From: Skeletonema tropicum
Lineage: Eukaryota; Bacillariophyta; Thalassiosirophyceae; Thalassiosirales; Thalassiosiraceae
NCBI GenBank assembly: GCA_037178625.1
Contig: CM074128.1
Span: 2,418,001-2,482,000 of the forward strand
Length of the DNA: 64,000 nt
Direction of reading: 5' to 3'
Positions 54,306 to 62,794 of the stretch are shown here, in pieces (positions within the stretch are counted from its first letter, which is position 1; every line of letters begins with the position of its first letter). Under the pieces are notes generated by a model. The model made no database searches. It was not told where the DNA came from and saw only the letters and a program-made list of their open reading frames with translations. Made by a program: the position numbers and the translations under genes.

Positions 54306-54560
54306 ATGATGAGACGTGCAGTTAGGAAGTTGATGACACTGATGAAGACGAACAAGGGAAGACACCTCAAGAGTATAGTCTCTAACATGGAAAGCGAAGG
54401 GATGACACCGACAAAGTCATTTGCTCATCTTGTTCACAACAAATGTTCGGATATGACCGACGGGGCAGCAGTTGAAGAAGCATCGCAAGCAAGCAGTAGA
54501 GGGGCTGAACACAGGCGTCATCCTGGTCGTACAATTTCAGATTTCGCATCCTCTATATAA
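54306..54560 (+). CDS. Possible small protein, doubtful
   Basis: An 84-codon frame (MMRRAVRKLMTLMKTNKGRH onwards) in AT-rich DNA. No conserved motif, and no support other than length. It may be the exon of a gene interrupted by the assembly gap. Confidence 0.2.
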   Translation: MMRRAVRKLMTLMKTNKGRHLKSIVSNMESEGMTPTKSFAHLVHNKCSDMTDGAAVEEASQASSRGAEHRRHPGRTISDFASSI

Positions 54561-54983
54561 TATATATAATCATATTTAGAGTTTTATTGTATAGAGTGAA
54601 CTAGAGAGCCTTGGAGATGATCGTGCGAGAGTTCTCCAAACTTCAAGCTCGCAAGACAATAGTCATTAAGCGTGAATCAAACAGGGTTAGATGGCCATTC
54701 AAAAGAGTAGTTTGTGAATGATTGAAGTCATAGAATGACCAAGGCAATTCAAATAATGTAATCCCACAATGACTATGATTGTTCTGAGTTATCAAAGCAG
54801 GTGATCGACTTCAGCGATGGGTAGTTCTCAAGCTAATGGAGCAAGGGAAGTGATCCGAATTTCGCTCATGTCTTTGGTCATTACTAGGGGCACGATCATG
54901 ATAGCTGTACTCGTTGTGTGGCACGTCAGTCCTACTTCCAGAGTGATTGCGTTTGTACCCAACTGCAGCTCTGCGAGCTCTGT
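54561..54983. other. Unassigned sequence before the gap
   Basis: About 420 bp with no recognisable feature, ending at the gap. Reading frames reported across the gap have no meaning. Confidence 0.6.
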
Positions 54984-55483
54984 NNNNNNNNNNNNNNNNN
55001 NNNNNNNNNNNNNNNNNNNNNNNNNNNNNNNNNNNNNNNNNNNNNNNNNNNNNNNNNNNNNNNNNNNNNNNNNNNNNNNNNNNNNNNNNNNNNNNNNNNN
55101 NNNNNNNNNNNNNNNNNNNNNNNNNNNNNNNNNNNNNNNNNNNNNNNNNNNNNNNNNNNNNNNNNNNNNNNNNNNNNNNNNNNNNNNNNNNNNNNNNNNN
55201 NNNNNNNNNNNNNNNNNNNNNNNNNNNNNNNNNNNNNNNNNNNNNNNNNNNNNNNNNNNNNNNNNNNNNNNNNNNNNNNNNNNNNNNNNNNNNNNNNNNN
55301 NNNNNNNNNNNNNNNNNNNNNNNNNNNNNNNNNNNNNNNNNNNNNNNNNNNNNNNNNNNNNNNNNNNNNNNNNNNNNNNNNNNNNNNNNNNNNNNNNNNN
55401 NNNNNNNNNNNNNNNNNNNNNNNNNNNNNNNNNNNNNNNNNNNNNNNNNNNNNNNNNNNNNNNNNNNNNNNNNNNNNNNNNNN
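54984..55483. other. Assembly gap of exactly 500 N
   Basis: The run is exactly 500 bases, a conventional filler length, so its true size is unknown. The contig on its right begins in mid-COPB1 at a sequence already present at 40920. Confidence 0.99.
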
Positions 55484-56658
55484 GTCCAAGGCAAGGAGGG
55501 CAAGGAGAAGGAAGAGTCAAAGGAAGATGTCGTTTCTACCCAAGCAGACGATTTGATTCACTTCCGTCAACTAAAGTCTCTCACTGCACAAGCTGGGGAC
55601 CTCGATCTCGACGATGGCAGTGATCTTGCCAGGGCCACGGGCTACGCCGATGGAAACTCACTCTTGACGAATGAGTTGAGTCACGTTTATCAGCTTACTG
55701 GTTTTGCCGATCCTGTCTACGCTGAAGCGTTTGTGACTGTACACGACTACGATATTCTTCTTGACATCCTGGTCATCAACCGCACTCCTAACACCCTCGC
55801 AAATCTCACTGTTGAACTCAGTACGATGGGTGATATGAAGATTGTCGAGAGGCCTCAAAGCCACACCATTGGGCCATTAGACCAAATAAACATCCGCGCT
55901 AGTATCAAAGTATCATCAACTGAGACTGGTCACATTTTTGGAACAATCGTCTATGAGGATGCCTCCACCCAAGAAAAGGGTTACATTAACATGAACGACA
56001 TTCACATGGACATTATGGACTACATTCGCCCGGCTACATGCACTGACGAGGTGTTCAGATCCATGTGGGCAGAATTCGAATGGGAGAATAAAGTTGCCAT
56101 CACAACTTCTATCACTGATTTGATCGAATTCCTTGATCATATCGTATCATCAACCAATATGAAGAGTCTCACTCCGTTCGATAGGAATGAGAATGGCAGT
56201 TTCTTGGCAGCGAATTTGTACGCCAAAAGGTGAGTTTCAATATTTTGTGTGCCAGTTTTGTGTGGTGTAGATGAGAACCCTGGTTCGTGTTAGATACTGT
56301 TTGTGAAGTGGCAGTTGTCTGTTAAATCCATGGGGATAGAGATTTCTCTGGTGTCAATGACGCCGACAAGGCGTTCTTGATATCACAGAGCACTTTATTG
56401 CAAACCATTGGCTGGCCTTTTTGACCAGTGTTTTGGTATCGTAGTGCTTGTACATCTAACCATTTTTCTCTTCGTTTGATTTACCATAGTGTCTTTGGCG
56501 AAGATGCACTCGTTAACGTATCAGTTGAGAAGAAGGATGATAACGATGGCAAACTTGCTGGTTACATTCGAATCAGGTCCAAGACCCAGGGTATTGCTTT
56601 GAGTCTTGGTGATCGAATTACCAGCGTGCAGAGAGGTTTACCACCCAAGAATGAATAA
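55484..56658 (+). CDS. COPB1: Coatomer subunit beta, 3' part, second copy
   Basis: Only the C-terminal third is present: 55484-56229, then a 260-bp intron, then 56490-56658. It reads without interruption through [19 protein letters not shown] and [20 protein letters not shown] to [11 protein letters not shown], showing what the copy at 38597 should read. The appendage domain of beta-COP is complete. The 5' part is lost in the gap or was never there. Confidence 0.9.
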
Positions 56659-56829
56659 TGTGTGATGTGTTGCATTTGAGAGTATGACAAGTCGATGATG
56701 GTAATCATCATCTTTGTCAATCACACTCAGTTTTATCTAAAAATAGAAAGAAATAAGTTATTGATTTCAACCTTCGTACTTCAGACTATTTTGTTTCTAT
56801 TGCTATTTGAGATACTTTTGTTTAACACA

Positions 56830-57564
56830 TCAATTGTATTCGATTGCAGTTTCGTCCAGATCACAAAGCCACAACTCTGATTCCATATCCGGCGTCTGCA
56901 CCAAGCTAGACCACTCCAACGTTTCATCGTATGTTTCTCTCATTGCATCAAGGAAAGTCTCTCGTTGCGCTCTATCAGATTGGGCAAACACCCAAACTCT
57001 TCGTTTGCTTTCGCTATCGCTGTTCTTGTTTAGTATCGATTGCACATGAAATGCTGCCGACGAAGCCACATTCGAAGACTCAAACACATCTGACATGATG
57101 TAAAGATCTGCGTCGGGCGGGATGTTTTCTCTCGATGTCAAATCAAATTGCTGTGTCTGAAATCTTTGGTCGTCAGTGTACCCTTGCTCTCTAGCTGCAG
57201 CTTCTACCATTTCAAGTGCACACTCGTCCAAATCTGTTGCTATCACTTCTGAACCCTTCATTGCTGCAGTCAGAGATGGTAATGCTGGCCCAGATCCAAA
57301 CTCGCACACTTTCCAAGAAGGATCGAGATAATTTTCAAGAACTGTCGCAGCTAATCGAGACGAGGGCCACACCTGAGTTGCAAGAAAGTTGGTTCGTGGA
57401 GGCAGAGAGCTGCTTATCACTTCGTCGTCTATGAGAATAGGAGAAACACTAAATGTGTAGCACCAAGGAGAATTGACATCGTCCCTCCGTAGAGGAGTGG
57501 GGACGACATTGATCTGACTACCGCAAGAGAGAGTTAGTAACCTTTGCTGGGCGGCAATTATCAT
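56830..57564 (-). CDS. Class I SAM-dependent methyltransferase, lysine-methyltransferase (METTL21)-like
   Basis: An intact single-exon protein of 244 residues from MIIAAQQRLLTLSCGSQINV (an ATG eight codons upstream at 57588 is possible). QVWPSSRLAATVLENYL precedes motif I (CEFGSGPALPSLTAAM) and the acidic-loop motif (VIATDLDECALEMVE). Downstream come DADLYIMSDVFESSNVASSA and RRVWVFAQSDRAQRETFLDA. The W-P-x-(S/G)-x2-LA start followed by E-x-G-x-G is typical of family-16 protein N-methyltransferases, although their DxxY motif is only approximated by SDVFE. Substrate unknown, probably protein lysine. It converges with COPB1. Confidence 0.7.
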   Translation of the reverse strand: MIIAAQQRLLTLSCGSQINVVPTPLRRDDVNSPWCYTFSVSPILIDDEVISSSLPPRTNFLATQVWPSSRLAATVLENYLDPSWKVCEFGSGPALPSLTAAMKGSEVIATDLDECALEMVEAAAREQGYTDDQRFQTQQFDLTSRENIPPDADLYIMSDVFESSNVASSAAFHVQSILNKNSDSESKRRVWVFAQSDRAQRETFLDAMRETYDETLEWSSLVQTPDMESELWLCDLDETAIEYN

Positions 57565-58083
57565 GGTGCAATATTTTCCCGACTGCAACGCTAATTGGTT
57601 CTGCCCTTAGCATATGAAGACTCCACTTCGACTTTTAGGCTGAATGATAAATTTCCAGATGATATATACGACCGGATAAGCCGAGTATGATAGGTGTATT
57701 TAATAGTTGTGCTCAACTGTTGGCCATCGGTGAGTGGAGGACGTCATGATGTATGTGAGTGTGAAAGGTGTATGTAATTTGATTTTTTGGATTTTGAGTG
57801 GTACCGTTTAGCGAAGACTGAGTACGATCGGAATCGTAGACTCTTTAGCTACCGCTAAACAGCAATTACACGTTGGAATAGTAGTCTAAATCTACTCTAT
57901 CTTTTGAAAAGAGGGGAACGCCCACGAAAAACCACGCGCCACGTATGTCACCAAAACCTCTCGGCAAAAATAAAACTGCAACAACACGCTGCCGCCGACG
58001 TCGAACACGAGCAGGTGCTCTCTTGGAAATTCCTCCTACGCAACAACCACATTAATTACCACCACCATCATAATAGACTAACC

Positions 58084-58603
58084 ATGAACCGCTTCGTTTC
58101 ACTTTGCTTGATTCTTGTTGCCCTCGTGGCCTCGTCTGTTCAGGGATTTGCCCCTTCATCTCTTGGAGGCATCTCAGGAGGTGAGTAATCGGACCATCCG
58201 ATGTTCGCATATGCACGTCATGTCATCGATACGATCAGTTCCTATCATATCATTTCATTTCATTTCATTAATACTAACCTGATTTTTCATCTGCTGCACG
58301 ATAGGCTCTAATTTCGTTGTATCACAGAGACCACGCGCCGCTCCTCAACCAGTGGCTCGTTCCAACAGCAAATCTTCACTTCAAATGGGCAAACAGGCCA
58401 AATTCGGTATTTTCTCACCAGCCGTGTACGGTGCAAAGATTGCCCTTGGTAATGATAAGTTGAACAAACTTCGCGGAAAGGCCATCAGTTTGCACTCACA
58501 ATACATTGGAGAATTCTGCCAGTGGGCTGGAGCTTATCACCTTCGTACTCGTTTGATTAAGAAGGCCAAGACAAATGGAGACATTCTTGGTTTCCTTGTT
58601 TAA
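58084..58603 (+). CDS. PGR5: PGR5, cyclic electron flow protein, plastid
   Basis: PGR5 supports antimycin-sensitive cyclic electron flow around photosystem I. Exons 58084-58180 and 58305-58603 are joined across a 124-bp GT-AG intron with an ACTAAC branch site at 58273-58278, giving 131 residues. The N-terminus MNRFVSLCLILVALVASSVQ followed by GFAPSS is a signal peptide with a plastid transit phenylalanine. The mature part KLNKLRGKAISLHSQYIGEF and RLIKKAKTNGDILGFLV aligns closely with plant PGR5 (N-Q-L-R-G-K-A-I-A-L-H-S-Q; stop after L-G-F-L-x). The ATG at 57904 farther upstream is out of context and rejected. Confidence 0.95.
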
Positions 58604-58974
58604 ATGGATGAAATGGATAATTTAGGAGAGACTTAGATAGGAAGCTACCATCACTATCGTCTTGGTTGTTTCAGTTGGTGCTTTAGTTCAGGATGCGGCA
58701 CAGATTGCAAAATTGGCAATAAGACGATTCATACACATGATATTTAATTTAGAGTTGAACTCTTGAATGACACTCGGTGTGTATCATGTTGGGGTAGAAA
58801 TAAGATTTGAGTGCCTATGCACTTGATGTGATTGTCTTTAACACAGTTGTAAATGTCCCTATGTCTTAAAAACAGAATTACTTCAATGCAGAGATGCACC
58901 TGCTAGCTGTAAGCTCTTCACTCTTCTCGGCCGGGCGACTTGACACGCAAGCAGTCACACAGTCGCAGCTGCAG
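58604..58974. other. Intergenic, no supported gene
   Basis: About 370 bp of 3' flank for two convergent genes. No motif recognised. Confidence 0.5.
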
Positions 58975-59973
58975 CTAGGGCCGTAATGGAGATTGATTGG
59001 TAGAAGCTGATGAGATCAAAACAACTTTGACTGACACAGAAGATGATGAGCATGGTGAATCTTCTGCTGAGAAAATGATTGGAGAAAGAATCAGTATAGC
59101 AATGGAGATGCTTTACGAGTGAAATATGTGTAGTACAAACTTACCAGCTGGCAAATCATCCTCATTCAGATTCAATACTGACACTACATTCAAATTCGAT
59201 GCTGGCACCGACATCACGCCTGACTTGAGATGAGAAGGATTTTTATCGGACATGTTCACTTTGATCGATCGTCCAATGAAAAGTGATCCGTTCATCGAAT
59301 TACAAGCGCGTCTAGCATCAGGGATCGACATCGTCACAAAGGCGAATCCTCTACTTCTACCATTCTTGTCCGTCACTAAATCGCACTCAATCGCTTTTAA
59401 TCCTCCTTGACGAAAGAAGTCGCTGATATCATGCTCAGTAGCCGACCAAGGTAAATTTCCAACCCAGAGTTTAACTCGCATATCCTTTTCCATATTGCGA
59501 ATCAAATCCCGACCTGCATCGATATTCTCCAAAAATTGAAGGTTGGATCGACTGGCACTCTCAGGCATAGGCGCGCGGGCAACTTCGATAGCCGAGGATG
59601 GAAATTCATTCGAAGGCTGTTCCTCACGCTCGCGAGAAGTCTCTGGAATGACTTCGCATTGAAGAGAGTGGAGGTACCAGCATCGATCTCCGAATCTGCA
59701 ATTGTTTTGCAGCCAAAACTTGCAAGTCTGATTGCGCTTGATTGGACCATAGTCATCCTTGTGTAGTAATCGGCAGTTAATGTTGGTGCAGAATCCACGT
59801 TGGAACTGCCAGCATAGCCGCTTTGAGTCCGTGAGCTGAAGTTTGATTTGGCGGTCTACCTGTTGAATGGAAGAATTCTTCCGAATCAATAATGAATCAT
59901 AATCATTCGTCAGATCTTCTAGTGCTGTTCTCTTCCTTGGATTGCGATTTAGTGAGGGTAGATCAAAATGCGT
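58975..59973 (-). CDS. CCCH zinc-finger and RRM RNA-binding protein, first exon missing
   Basis: Two exons are visible: 59973-59145 and 59066-58975 (78-bp GT-AG intron, phase 1), ending in ISSASTNQSPLRP. Two CCCH fingers (CWQFQRGFCTNINCRLLH, spacing 7-4-3; CKFWLQNNCRFGDRCWYLH, spacing 7-5-3) precede an RRM with RNP2 LWVGNLPW and RNP1 RGFAFVTM. Such proteins bind RNA in splicing or decay. The 5' end of the first visible exon is preceded by a pyrimidine-rich TTGCAG acceptor, and there is no ATG before the fingers, so an upstream exon is required. Only about 60 bp of unique sequence remains before the inverted duplication starting at 60037, so that exon seems to have been displaced or lost. Confidence 0.75.
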
Positions 59974-60036
59974 CTGCAACAGCAACAGGAAGTGATAGAG
60001 TGAGTGAATGAGACTGTTGATTTAAAATTTTTCCCA

Positions 60037-60879
60037 ATGTTCTCTGATTTGCCTATCATTCACGTCAAAGCAGTCACCAAGGAGAAAGCCAATGTGGGTG
60101 GCATGTACCAATGCCCAGTGTATATGACAAGATCACGAGGCCCGAGCTACTATTTCACAGCGCAACTCAAGACCTCGAGTCCTCCAAGCCGATGGTGTCT
60201 CGCTGGGGTTGCCTTATTGGGAGAGACGTAATACTGTGTAATATAATATATATAATGATATAATATAATATGAATACATAAAATGTCGGCTACTTGAGCT
60301 ATTGCGTCGTCCAGGAAGAACAGGGTGGAGTGGGTGAGTGAAGATGCAAAGAATGAGCGCTTGGAGAAGGTCCTTATTATATCATGAAACATTTAAGTAA
60401 ATCATTTATATTACATAGTATTCGGCGCAAGGGTGAATTCGGTGATTACGTTATTAGGTTTCACCTCATCTTATTTTATGACCTAGAATATATTGACATC
60501 ACGAGAAGCGTAAACACCTTTGGCAAGACCTTTTGCATTGTACTCAAGCCTAACTATTGAATTTTTGCGCAGAAAAACTTGCGGTCAAGTCGACACTTTT
60601 TCAAGCTGTGGGTTGATGGATAATAAATCTCTGGACAAACTGTTGGGAGAACTCAAGGCACTTGCGATTCAGCTATCCAATCCGCTTGACAATTTTCAGT
60701 CTCGAGATACCTCGAGATATCTCCTTGCTATCAAATTCAAGGGTAAATAAGCAGGGTTGGCGTCGTTTTGTGAAATTTCAAAAACCGGTATTCGAATTTG
60801 GCGATCTTCCTTAGATTCCGATGTATCGCTCCTACGTTCACAAATGTGCAGGAAACGGCATCAAAATTTTTACCCCTGA
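60037..60879. repeat. Long inverted duplication, arm A (partner 61949-62794)
   Basis: Reverse complement of 61949-62794 at roughly 99% identity (a few substitutions and a 2-bp indel near 60742). The arm holds the last ~65 codons and 3' flank of the dynein heavy chain gene (MFSDLPIIHVKAVTKEKANV to WCLAGVALLGET) plus about 650 bp of downstream DNA with an unassigned 76-codon frame (60520-60750). Confidence 0.95.
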
Positions 60880-60899
60880 CATCGCTGCCACATTTGACC

Positions 60900-61907
60900 T
60901 AGCGTAATGGAATTTCACCATTTTTGGAGGGGGTTGAAAATTGCAGGTTGAAATTTCAGAAATTTCAGAAATTTCAAGGGATTAAATTTCACTCTAGCTT
61001 ATCCTGAGATAGTCGTAATACTTTGCACTCTGCAGTCAACACATCACTCTAAGAGAGACTGTCAGCAAGCTTCTTTCCAAGCATCTTCTTCGCATCCATG
61101 ATATGACGGAGGTTTTCCTTCCCTCGAAGAAGTGCAACACCAGTTGGATCCTTCATCCTATTCCTATCCTTCACAAGAATGCTGTTCTTCAGAGGTTTGG
61201 CCCTACGCTCACAATCCATCGATCCGACAGTTCCCATAGACATTAGAGGCTTAGCAACCAATCGATAGAAGTCAGATGATCCTGCATAACATTCAAACCA
61301 CGTGATGCGACCAGAAATAGCACCAGTTGATTCCACATACTGTACCACATTTTTGATACTAAAAGACTTGTTGTTCTGTTGCAGCTGTTCCAAAGATGGA
61401 AGCGATGGAAGTGGAACGTCAAAAGAATGAAACCAGTCATTGTTTTGAGTATCAAAGTCCTCAAAATCCTTTTTAACTCTCCTCCGCATCTCATCAGAAC
61501 CATCTTCACCCAAAGGCACATACCACTCGATCATCTTCCTTACGAGCGCAGCCTTGTTAGTCTGCAGGTAGAACAACTCCCTCCACACACGAGAGTTTGG
61601 GTCACAGAGGAAACACATCAAGTGATGCTCATCGAGTAAACCAACCTTCAGTCCGCTGGGATCAACACCATCCATATTGAAACGTTCACGGATCATAGAT
61701 GGTGCGTGGTGTTCTTTGGGGTTTGGTGGTTGGTGGAATGAAGGGTCTTAGGTTATTTTTGTGCTACGTGTTGGTTCAGTACCATCCGTTCGCGCCAGAA
61801 TTTTTGTGAAATTTCATTGTTGGCCAAAATTGGTGCAACTTTCACCCTGTAAATTTCACGAAAGTTGCAGTAGTGAAATTTCACCCTTTTGAAATTCCAT
61901 TACGCTA
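60900..61907. mobile_element. Complete hAT transposon, 1,008 bp
   Basis: Terminal inverted repeats are TAGCGTAATGGAATTTCA (60900-60917) and its exact complement (61890-61907). The 8-bp direct repeat ATTTGACC flanks it on both sides (60892-60899 and 61908-61915). Eight-base target duplications with short TIRs starting TAG/CAG are diagnostic of the hAT superfamily. The interior carries GAAATTTC-rich subterminal words and one open frame on the minus strand. The short length suggests a non-autonomous derivative. It sits at the centre of the inverted duplication. Confidence 0.92.
61049..61696 (-). CDS. hAT-like transposase C-terminal fragment
   Basis: A 215-residue intact frame inside the hAT element, starting at an ATG at 61696. 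The second half, YRLVAKPLMSMGTVGSMDCE with RRAKPLKNSILVKDRNRMKD and LLRGKENLRHI, matches the style of the hAT C-terminal dimerisation domain (L-A-x-x-L, G-S-x-x-x-E-R, R-N-R-L, N-L-R). The front part (WRELFYLQTNKAALVRKMIE, FYAGS-like WFECYAGSSDFYR) is unassigned. The RNase-H-like catalytic core is missing, so it cannot act alone; it may be a domesticated or relic fragment. Confidence 0.6.
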   Translation of the reverse strand: MIRERFNMDGVDPSGLKVGLLDEHHLMCFLCDPNSRVWRELFYLQTNKAALVRKMIEWYVPLGEDGSDEMRRRVKKDFEDFDTQNNDWFHSFDVPLPSLPSLEQLQQNNKSFSIKNVVQYVESTGAISGRITWFECYAGSSDFYRLVAKPLMSMGTVGSMDCERRAKPLKNSILVKDRNRMKDPTGVALLRGKENLRHIMDAKKMLGKKLADSLS

Positions 61908-61948
61908 ATTTGACCGGGATCTTGTCTTCTGTGCCACACGAAGTGGGA

Positions 61949-62794
61949 TCAGGGGTAAAAATTTTGATGCCGTTTCCTGCACATTTGTGAACGTAGGAGC
62001 GATACATCGGAATCTAAGGAAGATCGCCAAATTCGAATACCGGTTTTTGAAATTTCACAAAACGACGCCAACCCTGCTTATTTACCCTCTTGAATTTGAT
62101 AGCAAGGAGATATCTCGAGGTATCTCGAGACTGAAAATTGTCAAGCGGATTGGATAGCTGAATCGCAAATGCCTTGAGTTCTCCCAACAGTTTGTCCAGA
62201 GATTTATTATCCATCAACCCACAGCTTGAAAAAGTGTCGACTTGACCGCAAGTTTTTCTGCGCAAAAATTCAATAGTTAGGCTTGAGTACAATGCAAAAG
62301 GTCTTGCCAAAGGTGTTTACGCTTCTCGTGATGTCAATATATTCTAGGTCATAAAATAAGATGAGGTGAAACCTAATAACGTAATCACCGAATTCACCCT
62401 TGCGCCGAATACTATGTAATATAAATGATTTACTTAAATGTTTCATGATATAATAAGGACCTTCTCCAAGCGCTCATTCTTTGCATCTTCACTCACCCAC
62501 TCCACCCTGTTCTTCCTGGACGACGCAATAGCTCAAGTAGCCGACATTTTATGTATTCATATTATATTATATCATTATATACATTATATTACACAGTATT
62601 ACGTCTCTCCCAATAAGGCAACCCCAGCGAGACACCATCGGCTTGGAGGACTCGAGGTCTTGAGTTGCGCTGTGAAATAGTAGCTCGGGCCTCGTGATCT
62701 TGTCATATACACTGGGCATTGGTACATGCCACCCACATTGGCTTTCTCCTTGGTGACTGCTTTGACGTGAATGATAGGCAAATCAGAGAACATT
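61949..62794. repeat. Long inverted duplication, arm B (partner 60037-60879)
   Basis: This arm is contiguous with the dynein gene and so is probably the ancestral copy. About 70 bp of non-matching DNA (excluding the hAT element) separated the arms before the transposon landed. Confidence 0.95.

Larger units (their letters stand above)
55484..57879. repeat. Segmental duplication, copy 2
   Basis: Direct copy of 40920-43320. The reading frames of COPB1 exons and the methyltransferase are intact here. It starts exactly at the gap, so its left boundary is unknown; the right boundary is the same as in copy 1. Confidence 0.95.

Noticed and set aside
54817..56233. Long reading frames across 54984-55483
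   Set aside because: They are produced by translating the 500 N; only the part right of the gap (COPB1) is real.
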